Shown here in pieces: positions 34,057 through 42,330 of a stretch of 64,000 bases of DNA. The stretch lies in the NCBI GenBank assembly GCA_934646835.1, contig CAKUES010000004.1, forward strand, positions 1 through 64,000, written 5' to 3'. Made by a program: the position numbers and the translations under genes. The notes beneath the pieces are model-generated. The model saw only the letters and a list, made by a program, of their open reading frames with translations. It made no database searches and was not told where the DNA came from. How positions within the stretch are numbered: position 1 is the first letter of the stretch; every line of letters starts with the position of its first letter. This DNA is from an uncultured Coriobacteriales bacterium. Its GTDB lineage: Bacteria; Actinomycetota; Coriobacteriia; Coriobacteriales; QAMH01.

Positions 34057-34132
34057 TGGTGGTCGAAGAGGGACTTGAACCCCCGACACAGGGATTTTCA
34101 ATCCCCTGCTCTACCGACTGAGCTACTCGACC
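34057..34132 (-). tRNA. tRNA-Phe (anticodon GAA)
   Basis: A 76-nt cloverleaf on the minus strand with acceptor GGTCGAG/TTCGACC, D-arm AGCTCAGTCGGTAGAGC and anticodon loop TTGAAAA (GAA). The T-arm is GGGTTCAAGTCCC and the 3' CCA is encoded. Confidence 0.97.
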
Positions 34133-34207
34133 GGACTGCTTCAGCAGCGAGGGATATATTACCAGTCCCAGAAATCTGGTCAAGGAGAAACTTGATCTTT
34201 TTCAAAA

Positions 34208-35899
34208 TTAATTTGAAGCAGACTCATTTTCCGCGGCCTCAGAGGCGGGGTTCCCTTGCGCTGCAAGCTCCTCCTGCTTCTTGGCTTCCTCTTTGGCCTT
34301 CTTCTCCTCCCAATACGTGTCGAGGCGCTGTTGCACGTCTGCCGGCAACCCCTCCTTCATGTTGAGCTCGGTGTTGCTCGTGGAGGTATAGCCGCAGATC
34401 TCCTGCTCCTTCTTGGTGAGCTTGGGCTTCTCGCCTGCGTCCGCCTTCTGCATGAGGAGCTTCCACTGGTTAACGTAGCTGAAGGTATAGCTCACGCCAT
34501 CGACCATACCCGTGGTGCTCGGGCACATGCCGCTATAGAAGCTGTCCTTGCCCATGCCCTGCATTTTGGTTGCAAGCGTGATGAGGTCCTCTAGGGGGAT
34601 ATCCGTGCTAAAGCACTTGGTCGCGCTGGTCAGGACACCAGGCAGCTCTGTCGCGGGCTGGGCGAGCACCTTCTCGACAAGCGCCTTGACGAGAATGCGC
34701 TGGCACTTGGTACGCGTGAAGTCGCCTTGGCTGTAGGTCTTGCGACAGCGGGAAAACACAAGGGCCTCATGTCCGTTGAGCTCCTGCACGCCCGGCTGGA
34801 GCGTGACGTCCTTGTAGCTGCAGTACTCGGGGACGTTGACCGTGACGCCACCAAGCTGATCGACGAGGTCCTCGAGACCGGAGAAGTAGATCTCCGCGTA
34901 ATGGGAGATCTTGACACCGGAGTACGCGCTCACAGTCTTGACGGCGAGCTTCGCGCCACCCAGGGCGTACGCGGCGTTGATCTTCTGGGTACCGTAGCCT
35001 TCTATGGTGACCTTGGTGTCGCGCGGGATGCTGACCATGGTGACGCGCGGGGTCTCCGGGTCGATGCGGCACAGCATTATGACGTCGCTTCGGGCGCGAT
35101 CGGATTTCTCGGAGCGGGAGTCGCTTCCCAAGATGAGCATCCAATACGGGTCGATGCTCTCCTCCACCGGCTCCAAGGCCTCCTGGATAGAACTGTCGAT
35201 CTGGGCGGCATCGCGCGCGTTTTGCCAGAAGGCGAGCAGTGCGCCACCGGCAATCCCGAGGACCAGTGCAAGAACGATGGTGACGATAACCGCCGTCTTC
35301 TTGCCCGTGCTCATCGCCTTCCATCCGCGGCGGTGCTCGTAGGTCGCGTTCTCACGGGAGTAGGCAGCGGCGTCGGACGAGACGCCGCTGGCCCGAGGAG
35401 TCTCCTCGTCAGCATCAGGAGCGCTTTCTGCTGCAGGCTCGTCCGTCGTGTCGTCTTGCACAGGGACGAGCTGTTCGGCATGGGGTACGCTCGCCTCTTG
35501 ATCGGTGGACGCACCCACATCGGCGCTCTCTTCATCAGCGCCAAGAACGGCAACGGGGGCTGCCTCAGCCTCGAACTCAGGCTGTGCTTGAGGCGTCTTG
35601 GGGGCAAAGGGGTCGTCCTCGGACTCCACGCCCTTCTCCGCAGCTGCGGCATTGACCGCAGACGCCAAGAACTGCGAGGTGTTGAGGGCAGCCACGGCAC
35701 CCATGTCGATGCGATCGCCCGCAGGGGCGGCGTCGGCCGTGTCGCCCGGCAAGTGACTGCCAGTCGACACCCTGTCAAAGACGCTCATATCGATGGGTTG
35801 GAGATTGGACTCGAGCTCATCGATATCCGGCGTTCCCTCGAACTTGTCCTGGGTATCGTCGGAATGGTCGTTTTGCCTGTCGTGCTTCTTAGAGAACAT
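34208..35899 (-). CDS. LytR-CpsA-Psr family protein
   Basis: A 563-residue envelope enzyme that attaches secondary polymers to peptidoglycan. The long acidic, disordered cytoplasmic N-terminus (~1-190) is followed by one transmembrane helix (IVTIVLALVLGIAGGALLAFW, ~205-225) and an external LCP domain (~255-420). Conserved residues lie in LILGSDSR.EKSDRARSDVIML, SIPRDT, KINAAYALGG, YFSGLEDLVDQLGGV and RCRKTYSQGDFTRTKCQR. A Lys/Glu-rich tail ends the protein. Its start overlaps the end of the exporter permease by 11 bp, so the glycan exporter and the ligase are one functional unit. Confidence 0.93.
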   Translation of the reverse strand: MFSKKHDRQNDHSDDTQDKFEGTPDIDELESNLQPIDMSVFDRVSTGSHLPGDTADAAPAGDRIDMGAVAALNTSQFLASAVNAAAAEKGVESEDDPFAPKTPQAQPEFEAEAAPVAVLGADEESADVGASTDQEASVPHAEQLVPVQDDTTDEPAAESAPDADEETPRASGVSSDAAAYSRENATYEHRRGWKAMSTGKKTAVIVTIVLALVLGIAGGALLAFWQNARDAAQIDSSIQEALEPVEESIDPYWMLILGSDSRSEKSDRARSDVIMLCRIDPETPRVTMVSIPRDTKVTIEGYGTQKINAAYALGGAKLAVKTVSAYSGVKISHYAEIYFSGLEDLVDQLGGVTVNVPEYCSYKDVTLQPGVQELNGHEALVFSRCRKTYSQGDFTRTKCQRILVKALVEKVLAQPATELPGVLTSATKCFSTDIPLEDLITLATKMQGMGKDSFYSGMCPSTTGMVDGVSYTFSYVNQWKLLMQKADAGEKPKLTKKEQEICGYTSTSNTELNMKEGLPADVQQRLDTYWEEKKAKEEAKKQEELAAQGNPASEAAENESASN

Positions 35900-36725
35900 C
35901 GGCCAAATCCCTCCTGAGCTTCGAGAACATCAGCAAACCCGCCACAAATGTGACAGCGATGATGCCAAGGGTGATTCCAAACATCATGGGGTCATCCCAG
36001 ATCCAGCCTGGGTCAGTCAGCGAGAAGACCTTCCTGTAGCCGAGCGCGAGCGTGGCTACGGGGTCGAACATCAGCGCTGTCTTCACGGTCTGACTACTCA
36101 AGGTCGTGACGTCAAAGAGGATGCCGCTCAACCAGAAGATAGGCGTCGTGAGCGCCTTGAGAAGCTGTGCCAAGTCACTGCTGTAGGCGCACAGAATTCC
36201 CGTCAGCATCGAGTAACCCGTAAAGAGCACGAGCATCATGAGCATGAGCACGGGAAGCTGCAGGAAGTAGATCGTAAGGTGTCCGCCGCAGAGGAAGTAT
36301 CCGATGATCAGCGGCACCAGCAGCATCAAGTGGATGGCAAAGTAGGCAAGCTCCGTAAAGACGGGGATGAGCGCCACGGGGAACTTGAGCTTATTGACCA
36401 AGAACCCATAGCGTGTCATGAGGCTCGGCGAGTTGTTGAGCGAGGTTCGCATAAACCACCAGGGGATGACGCCAGACGCGATCCACAGCAGGTAGTCGGT
36501 TCCGCTGAGGCCGTTTTTTGCAGCCTTGATACCGACGTAGAGGGCGAACCAGAAGCAGCCGACGTAGACCGCCGGCTGGAAGAACAGCCAAAACCAGCCG
36601 AGGGCGGTTTTCTTCGTGCTCTTTCCCAGCTCGTTTTTAGCAAGGGCAAAGACCTGGGGACGCCAGGCCGTGAAGCCCTGTGCGAGCTCCATAAGGGTCA
36701 GCTTGAGGTTTTCGGAGAAGGACAC
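35889..36725 (-). CDS. ABC-2 polysaccharide/teichoic-acid exporter, permease
   Basis: A 278-residue Wzm/TagG-type permease with six hydrophobic helices. Recognisable segments include KKTALGWFWLFFQPAVYVGCFWFALYVG and YLLWIASGVIPWWFMRTSLNNSPSLMTRYGFLVNKLKFPVALIP. It moves an undecaprenyl-linked glycan across the membrane with the ATPase encoded just upstream. Translation starts at GTG 36725 with GGAGGTGAAG upstream, overlapping the end of the ATPase gene region. The C-terminus overlaps the LCP gene. Confidence 0.92.
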   Translation of the reverse strand: MSFSENLKLTLMELAQGFTAWRPQVFALAKNELGKSTKKTALGWFWLFFQPAVYVGCFWFALYVGIKAAKNGLSGTDYLLWIASGVIPWWFMRTSLNNSPSLMTRYGFLVNKLKFPVALIPVFTELAYFAIHLMLLVPLIIGYFLCGGHLTIYFLQLPVLMLMMLVLFTGYSMLTGILCAYSSDLAQLLKALTTPIFWLSGILFDVTTLSSQTVKTALMFDPVATLALGYRKVFSLTDPGWIWDDPMMFGITLGIIAVTFVAGLLMFSKLRRDLADVL

Positions 36726-36727
36726 GG

Positions 36728-37726
36728 CTACTTCACCTCCTCTTGTGCAGGGGATTGATCGGTTGGGGCGGACGCAGGGGCAGTTTGGGTGCCATCGCCC
36801 TGCACGTTCTCCTGAGCAAGAGCAGCCGCCTGCGCCGCCGCAGCTTCCTCGGCTGCAGCCTCGGCGTTTTCCGCGCGCTCGTCAGCTGCTTCCTCCGCTT
36901 CCTCGTCCTTCATGTAGAAGGCGATCGCGTCGTCGATGGGGCCGTCGAAGAGGATGGTTCCCTTCTCCAAGACGATGCCGCGGTCGCAGAACTTCTTTGC
37001 AGAGGTGATGCTGTGCGTGACGAAGAGCAAGGTCATGCCGGTCTTTGCGGCCATCCTCCTCACACGTCGGCGGCACTTGGCGCGAAAGCGCTTGTCACCG
37101 ACGCTCAACGCCTCGTCGACGATGAGAATGTCAGGGTTGACGCTGCTCGCAAAGGCAAAGCCCAAGCGGGACTTCATACCGCTGGAGTAAGTGCGCATGG
37201 GTTGATCGATGTAGTCGCCCAGATCGGCGAACTTCACCACCTTGGGCTCGAGCTTTTTGATCTCCTCGTTGGTCATGCCCATGATCTGGCCGCGCAGGTA
37301 GATGTTCTCCCTGCCCGTGAGGTTGCGATCGAAGCCAGCCTTGAGCTCGAGAAGCGCGCTCACGCGGCCGTTGATAATGATCTCACCCTCGGTCGGGAAG
37401 GACACGCCGGTGATCATCTTGAGGATCGTCGATTTACCGGCACCGTTCGTGCCGAGCAGTGCGACACGCTCGCCCTTGCGAATCGTGAAGCTCAAGTCGT
37501 TGCTCGCCTTGATCGTCTTGTACTTGATCTTCTTCGAGAAAAGCCCCAGCAGGCGCTTGCGGTCGCTCGAGTAAAGCTTGTAGCGCTTTGACACGTGCTT
37601 GAACTCGATGACAACCGGCGCATCTGCGGGAACAGCCGCTTCTTGGGGCGCAACGACAGCGGGCTGCACAGGGGCAGCCGCCGCCTGTTGGGCCTCGTTT
37701 TCTGCATTCATTGCGTTTTCCGACAA
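36728..37726 (-). CDS. ABC polysaccharide/teichoic-acid exporter, ATP-binding protein
   Basis: A 332-residue Wzt/TagH-type ATPase. Walker A is LLGTNGAGKSTILKMITG, the signature is TYSSGMKSRLGFAFASS (variant of LSGGQ), Walker B is ILIVDEALSVGD and the H-loop is VTHS. About 40 extra N-terminal residues are Ala/Pro-rich. The C-terminal ~65 residues are Ala/Glu-rich (AENAEAAAEEAAAAQAAA); there is no folded carbohydrate-binding domain, so substrate choice probably lies in the permease. It is the first gene of exporter-LCP. Confidence 0.93.
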   Translation of the reverse strand: MSENAMNAENEAQQAAAAPVQPAVVAPQEAAVPADAPVVIEFKHVSKRYKLYSSDRKRLLGLFSKKIKYKTIKASNDLSFTIRKGERVALLGTNGAGKSTILKMITGVSFPTEGEIIINGRVSALLELKAGFDRNLTGRENIYLRGQIMGMTNEEIKKLEPKVVKFADLGDYIDQPMRTYSSGMKSRLGFAFASSVNPDILIVDEALSVGDKRFRAKCRRRVRRMAAKTGMTLLFVTHSITSAKKFCDRGIVLEKGTILFDGPIDDAIAFYMKDEEAEEAADERAENAEAAAEEAAAAQAAALAQENVQGDGTQTAPASAPTDQSPAQEEVK

Positions 37727-37788
37727 GTGTGCTCCTTGGTTGCAGCGCCCATCAGGCGCTAAGGACGGGTAACTGATAGATTCTACAC

Positions 37789-38490
37789 CTAAGCAAGCTG
37801 CTCAAGGGCCTGCTTGGCCAGCTGGCTGACGGCTTCGCGCTCATCGGCAAGAAGCCCCTGCAACGGCTCCACGGCGCGGGCATCGCGCATGTTAGCAAGC
37901 GCCTCGATGGCGTAGCGGACAACCCACTCGTACTCGTCTGCGAGCGCATCGATGAAGCCGTCGACGGCTGCGTCGCTGTGGGGAAAGTGGCCAAGCGTCC
38001 ATACGCTTGTCGCGCGCAGCTCATCGTCGGCGGCCTTCATGAGCGGAGTGAGAGCCTGCCGCGCATCTTGCACGAGGGCTTTGTCAGAAGACAGGGCATT
38101 GCCCTCCAGCTGCGTGCCCTCGCCGATAGCGGTGACGGCAGCCGTGCGAACAGGGGCACTGGCGGCCTCGTCAAGCGCCGTGTCGACGAGCTGACGCGCC
38201 GCACGCGCTCCCGGCAACTGACCCAACGCCCAAACGCAGTTGACTGCAACCTGCTCGCAAGGGTCATTGAGGCAAGAGACCAGCGGCTCGAGGGCGCGCT
38301 CGTCCTTGAAGACGCCGAGCGCCGTCGCAGCGGTCACGCGAACCTCGTCGACAGGATCGAAAAGGGCCACGAGAACGGGAGCGAAGCCACGCAGGTCGGC
38401 GAGCTTTGCCAAGCCCGCGATAGCAGTTGCACGGCTGCGCGCGTCCTCGTCCTTGGTGAACTCAATAAGCAGTTCCAGCTTGTCCTTCAT
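37789..38490 (-). CDS. HEAT-repeat protein
   Basis: A 233-residue alpha-solenoid. About six repeats of ~31 residues are visible, for example RATAIAGLAKLADLRGFAPVLVALFDPVDEVRVTAATALGVF and ATSVWTLGHFPHSDAAVDGFIDAL. It has no catalytic motif and is a likely protein-protein scaffold. I chose the ATG at 38490 (MKDKLELLIE) with AAAGG upstream. It lies ~60 bp before the exporter ATPase gene on the same strand, with a small AGCGCC/GGCGCT hairpin between them. Confidence 0.8.
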   Translation of the reverse strand: MKDKLELLIEFTKDEDARSRATAIAGLAKLADLRGFAPVLVALFDPVDEVRVTAATALGVFKDERALEPLVSCLNDPCEQVAVNCVWALGQLPGARAARQLVDTALDEAASAPVRTAAVTAIGEGTQLEGNALSSDKALVQDARQALTPLMKAADDELRATSVWTLGHFPHSDAAVDGFIDALADEYEWVVRYAIEALANMRDARAVEPLQGLLADEREAVSQLAKQALEQLA

Positions 38491-38600
38491 AGATAGCCGG
38501 CCTTTCATCAGGAAAAAGGGAGGATGGATCCCTGGGTTTCTTACGGCGTATGATTATACGTAAACGAAAACGGAGATTTTAAGGTAGAATAGCGGTTCAT

Positions 38601-38675
38601 GGGCGATTGGCGCAGCGGGAGCGCAGCAGTCTTACACACTGAAGGCCACTGGTTCGAACCCAGTATCGCCCACCA
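38601..38675 (+). tRNA. tRNA-Val (anticodon TAC)
   Basis: A 75-nt cloverleaf with acceptor GGGCGAT/ATCGCCC, anticodon loop CTTACAC (TAC), T-arm CTGGTTCGAACCCAG and encoded CCA. The outer pair of the anticodon stem is mismatched. A TAGAAT -10 box lies ~10 bp upstream at 38585-38590. Confidence 0.95.
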
Positions 38676-38685
38676 TCGAATGCAC

Positions 38686-38717
38686 AGGCCACGGCACATG
38701 CCGTGGCCTTTTTGTTT
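38686..38717 (+). terminator. Terminator after tRNA-Val
   Basis: AGGCCACGGCA / TGCCGTGGCCT forms a hairpin followed by five T then GTTT. Just beyond it, GCTGCCACCA occurs twice (38721-38730 and 38733-38742). Confidence 0.88.
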
Positions 38718-38771
38718 GCCGCTGCCACCAGAGCTGCCACCAAATTTCGTTTTCAACGAGCTGCCGACTAT

Positions 38772-38806
38772 AAAAAGAAGACTCGCCGGCGCTAGCCGAC
38801 GAGTCT
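38772..38806 (-). terminator. Terminator-like hairpin downstream of the MFS gene
   Basis: GACTCGCCGGC / GCCGACGAGTC forms a stem with one mismatch, followed on the minus strand by a T-rich run. It is ~120 bp beyond the MFS stop. The 38807-38928 stretch between them shows no gene. Confidence 0.6.
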
Positions 38807-38928
38807 CAACCTTTTAACCAACGGCCTGCCCGGGCTTCCAGATGCGGGCTCACCGTCGAGCTGAATCCTAGCACGCAAATACATTTGGCGCTGGCAAGCC
38901 CTCAGAGGTCGCCCGTCCAAGCGGATCA

Positions 38929-40329
38929 TCACTGGAACCTCTCGCGACGGTAGAAGAGCATGCACACAAGCGCGATGAGGCAAAAGCCCGCAGCGCACAC
39001 GAGCATCTGGAAGAAGCCCTGCTCTCCGGGAGACGCCGCGACGAAGCCCAGCAAGATTGCAGGCGCCACAGTGGTGCCCACCTGGCGAACAAGCGCGATC
39101 GTCGCGATGGCGGAGCCACTCTCCGCGGGGCTCGTGTTCTCAAGGATCATATAGTTAGTAGGGGCACCCATCGCAAAGCCCATGCCAAAGCCCATGATGC
39201 CCAAACCGACGATCAAGAGCACCGCGCTCGAGCTGCCCAAGCTCACAAACGCCAGGAACAGGAAGCCGGCAGCGGCGACGGCCAAGCCAAAGCTCATCAC
39301 AGGCTTGGGGCCAAAGCGGTCGATGAGCTTGCCACCGAGCGGCGGGCCAAAGAGACTCAAGATGCCCACGGGCAGGATGTAGAGGCCACCGGAGCCAACC
39401 GGGGCATTGACGACGTACTCCGCAACCTCGGGGATAAGCGTCATAGTGATGATGATGCCGCCAACAAAGAGGCTCACGAGCATCGTGATGAGGATGGGCC
39501 TACAGCTGAGGTACTCGAGGTGAAACACCGGGCTTGCAGATTTGCGCTCGATCAAGACAAAGAGCGCGAGCGCGACAACGAAGCCGAGCGCCGGCGCCGC
39601 GACAGCGGCAGAGCGCAGGGAGGCGCCGAGGTCCTGCACGTTGATTCCCTGCAGCGCCAAGAGCAGCAAAACGATGGTGACGACTAGCAGGACCGAGCCG
39701 GGAATATCGAGGGCGGACTCGTCCTCGCTCGTATGGTTGGGCAGGCAGGCGACGCTTGCCACGATCAGGAAGATGCAGACCGGCAAGGCAACGTAGAACA
39801 GCGCAGACCAGTTCTCGTTTCCAACGAGCCCGACGACCAAACTGCCGGCAACAGCGCCGATGACATTGGAGATACCCGTGACGCCGGCTGCGATGCCCAG
39901 TGCCATACCGCGCTTCTCACGAGGGAAGGTCGCGCCGATTTCCGCATTGGCCACGGGGATGATGCCGCAGGCACCGACTGCCTGGACCAAGCGACCCGCG
40001 AGCAAGACACTAAAGCTGTCAAACGTGGAAGAGAGCCCGCAGATGAGCGAGCCCACCATAAAGGTGACCAAACATGCGATGAACACGCGCTTGCGGCCGC
40101 GGATATCGGCAAGGCGCCCAATAACCGGAATGCAAGCTGCGTAGAACAGCGTGTAGATGTTGATCATCCAGATGCCGACGGTGTCGCCCAAGCCAAACTG
40201 GTCCTGGATGACCAAGCGAACCGGGGCCACCATGCCGATATACAGACCGCCGATCAAAAGACCCATCAGGTAGATAGCGAATACAGGGCCTGTTTTGGCA
40301 GCAGCCCCCCGCGTGTTTTCTTCAATCAT
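38929..40329 (-). CDS. MFS transporter
   Basis: A 466-residue membrane exporter of the major facilitator superfamily with 12-14 predicted helices. Motif A is present as GRLADIRGRKRVF and again, degenerate, as GGKLIDRFGPKPV; motif C-like Pro/Gly-rich sequence follows (GIAAGVTGISNVIGAVAGSLVVG). This points to a drug:H+ antiporter, substrate unknown. I chose the ATG at 40329 with AGAAGG 6 nt upstream, not the longer reading. A perfect palindrome (40417-40430) lies in its promoter region and may be a repressor operator. Confidence 0.87.
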   Translation of the reverse strand: MIEENTRGAAAKTGPVFAIYLMGLLIGGLYIGMVAPVRLVIQDQFGLGDTVGIWMINIYTLFYAACIPVIGRLADIRGRKRVFIACLVTFMVGSLICGLSSTFDSFSVLLAGRLVQAVGACGIIPVANAEIGATFPREKRGMALGIAAGVTGISNVIGAVAGSLVVGLVGNENWSALFYVALPVCIFLIVASVACLPNHTSEDESALDIPGSVLLVVTIVLLLLALQGINVQDLGASLRSAAVAAPALGFVVALALFVLIERKSASPVFHLEYLSCRPILITMLVSLFVGGIIITMTLIPEVAEYVVNAPVGSGGLYILPVGILSLFGPPLGGKLIDRFGPKPVMSFGLAVAAAGFLFLAFVSLGSSSAVLLIVGLGIMGFGMGFAMGAPTNYMILENTSPAESGSAIATIALVRQVGTTVAPAILLGFVAASPGEQGFFQMLVCAAGFCLIALVCMLFYRRERFQ

Positions 40330-40416
40330 CACGTGCCTTCTTACGTATCCTTGAAATATGAGAATTGAAAGGATACTCCTAGAAGACGCCCAAAACCTCA
40401 CCTAATACTTGTCATT

Positions 40417-40430
40417 GCAACAATTGTTGC
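40417..40430. promoter_or_regulatory. Perfect 14-bp palindrome, candidate operator
   Basis: GCAACAATTGTTGC lies ~90 bp upstream of the MFS start, just before a TATTAG element on the minus strand that could be its -10. This is the usual place for a MarR/TetR-type repressor site. No regulator gene is adjacent. Confidence 0.4.
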
Positions 40431-40540
40431 GCACCTGTTCGCCAGTGGTGGCTTCGAGCGGTCCGTATGTGCCGATGCCGCCTCGGTCGAGAAGCACATG
40501 GCTGCTTGCCTTCTGACAATTTATCCAGCTTGAAACATGG

Positions 40541-40585
40541 AGCCGGGCCCGCAGGTCTAACCTGTATGGGCTCGGCTTCTTTTTT
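40541..40585 (+). terminator. Terminator inside the alsT upstream region
   Basis: On the plus strand AGCCGGGCCCG-CAGGT pairs with ACCTG-TATGGGCTCGGCT and is followed by CTTTTTT. It lies 117 bp before alsT, in a gap whose other gene runs the opposite way, so some plus-strand transcript starting near 40400-40450 must end here. It may be a leader attenuator of alsT or a small RNA. A further inverted pair (ATGTGC 40469-40474 with GCACAT) precedes it. I could not assign it to a known riboswitch class. Confidence 0.55.
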
Positions 40586-40701
40586 AAGCCGCCCACCTAC
40601 AGCTGCACTGCACTCAGGCATAGCGGCAGACAAAGCGCAGCTCAATTGGGGTAATGTAAGAAGATACAACCTAATTACAGCTCGATTCAAAAGGGTTATC
40701 T

Positions 40702-42153
40702 ATGGATATTGTTCAGCTGCTCAACGCCATCGACGCCGCCGTCTGGGGCGTCCCCATGATCTTGTTCCTCGTGGGAACGCACCTCTTCTTCACGGTGCGC
40801 ATGAAGTTCATCCAGCGCAAGCTGCCCCTCGCCATCAAGAAGTCCTTTGGTGGAAGCGACGGGGAGGAAGGCGACATCACGCCTTTCCAGGCGCTTGCCA
40901 CCGCACTTGCCGCAACCATCGGCACCGGCTCCATCGTCGGCGTTGCAACCGCACTGCTCTCCGGCGGCCCGGGCTCTCTGTTCTGGATGTGGATTATCGG
41001 TATACTCGGCATGGCGACCAAGTACGCGGAGATTTTCGCCGCTGTCCGCTACCGCGTCAAGGACGCTAAGGGCGAGATGATCGGCGGTGCCATGTACATC
41101 TGGGACCGCGCCTTCATCAAGAACGGCAAGCGCCCCTGGTGGGCCAAGCTCGGCGCTGTGCTCTTCGCCCTCTTCATGGCAATCGCGGCCATCGGCACCG
41201 GCTGCGCCGTCCAGTCCTCTGCCATCACCGGCATCATCACCTCGAGCGGCGTCGACGTCCCCGGCTGGGTCATGGGTATCATCATCGCAGCGCTCGTCGC
41301 GCTCGTCATCTTCGGCGGCGTGCAGGTCATCTCCAGGGTCTGCGAGAAGCTCGTCCCCTTCATGGCGCTCGCCTACGGCATCGGCTGCATCGTCATCCTC
41401 GCCATGAACGGCAACGTGCTCATCGACGCCATCGTCCTCGTCTTCCAGTGCGCCTTCACACCGCACGCAGCCTTTGGTGGCGCAGTCGGCAGCGGTGTCA
41501 TCGCCGCCATGCAGTTTGGCGCAGCACGCGGTCTGTTCTCCAATGAGGCAGGTATGGGTACCGCAGCCATCATCGCGGCAGCAGCCAAGACCAAGAACCC
41601 CTCCGAGCAGGCACTCATCGGCATGACCGGCGTCTTCTGGTCCACCGGCCTCATCTGCGTCCTCTCCGGCCTGGTCCTCATCTGCACGATGATCAGCCAC
41701 CCGGAGATCGGTGCGGAGATCCTTGCCAACCCCACGCTGTACACGGGTGCCAAACTCGCAAGCACCGCGTTTGCGACGATCCCCTACATCGGCACCCCGA
41801 TTCTGGTCCTGGGTCTGTGCACCTTCGCCTACTCGACCATCCTCGGCTGGGGCTACTACGGCTCCCGCTGCGTCACCTACCTCTTTGGCAGCAAGGGCGT
41901 GAAGCCCTACCAGGTCATCTACGTCATCGGTGCCTTCCTCGGTGCCATCGGCATCGGCGACTTGGTCTGGACCATCGCAGACATCACCAACGCCCTCATG
42001 GCCATCCCCAACCTCATCGTCGTCTTGCTGCTCTCCAACGTGATTGCAAAAGAGACCGACCACTACGTCTACGACGACAACATGGACGAGCTCGACGAGC
42101 GTCACATCCCCACGATGGCAGAGCTCGAGGAGAACTACCACGAAGAGCGCTAA
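40702..42153 (+). CDS. alsT: Sodium:alanine/glycine symporter
   Basis: A 483-residue secondary transporter of the AGCS family importing alanine or glycine with Na+. There are about 10-11 helices. Family segments include FQALATALAATIGTGSIVGVATAL, GPGSLFWMWIIGILGMATKYAE, RGLFSNEAGMGTAAIIAAAAKT and GLCTFAYSTILGWGYYGSRC. The C-terminus is acidic and cytoplasmic. An AAAAGGG Shine-Dalgarno precedes the ATG. It is monocistronic, with a strong terminator at its end and a possible attenuator upstream. Confidence 0.95.
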   Translation: MDIVQLLNAIDAAVWGVPMILFLVGTHLFFTVRMKFIQRKLPLAIKKSFGGSDGEEGDITPFQALATALAATIGTGSIVGVATALLSGGPGSLFWMWIIGILGMATKYAEIFAAVRYRVKDAKGEMIGGAMYIWDRAFIKNGKRPWWAKLGAVLFALFMAIAAIGTGCAVQSSAITGIITSSGVDVPGWVMGIIIAALVALVIFGGVQVISRVCEKLVPFMALAYGIGCIVILAMNGNVLIDAIVLVFQCAFTPHAAFGGAVGSGVIAAMQFGAARGLFSNEAGMGTAAIIAAAAKTKNPSEQALIGMTGVFWSTGLICVLSGLVLICTMISHPEIGAEILANPTLYTGAKLASTAFATIPYIGTPILVLGLCTFAYSTILGWGYYGSRCVTYLFGSKGVKPYQVIYVIGAFLGAIGIGDLVWTIADITNALMAIPNLIVVLLLSNVIAKETDHYVYDDNMDELDERHIPTMAELEENYHEER

Positions 42154-42170
42154 GCGCGCTGACAACAAGT

Positions 42171-42212
42171 GCAAAGAGAAAGGACCCGGGCAACCGGGTC
42201 CTTTCTCTTTGC
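42171..42212 (+). terminator. Terminator after alsT
   Basis: A perfect 19-bp inverted repeat (arms GCAAAGAGAAAGGACCCGG and its complement) with a GCAA loop and T-rich 3' side. It is the strongest terminator hairpin in the window and could work on both strands. Confidence 0.92.
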
Positions 42213-42244
42213 ATGCAAGATTTGCTAAGCAGAGCCCGTCTTTA

Positions 42245-42330
42245 AGGAGGCGTTGGTTAGCGCTTGGTTCATGGGGAGGGACAGGGTCCCTCCCCTACGA
42301 GGCCAGCGCCTCTGCCAATCGCGCGACTGC
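42245..42330. repeat. MITE-like dispersed repeat, copy 5 (right end lost)
   Basis: AGGAGGCGTTGGTTAGCG (left end, preceded by TA), then the GGGGAGGGAC/GTCCCTCCCC palindrome and CCAGCG..TCTGCCAATCGCGC, as in the other copies. The right inverted end is not recognisable where the flavoprotein gene begins. Confidence 0.75.

Noticed and set aside
38541..38756. Minus-strand open frame across tRNA-Val
   Set aside because: It overlaps a clear tRNA and its terminator and has Gly/Ser-rich shadow composition.
40455..40590. Signal recognition particle (4.5S) RNA on the minus strand, suggested by GTCAGAAGGCAAGCAGCC
   Set aside because: The 5' half of the conserved loop and the GGAA tetraloop context do not match; only the AAGCAGCC side does.
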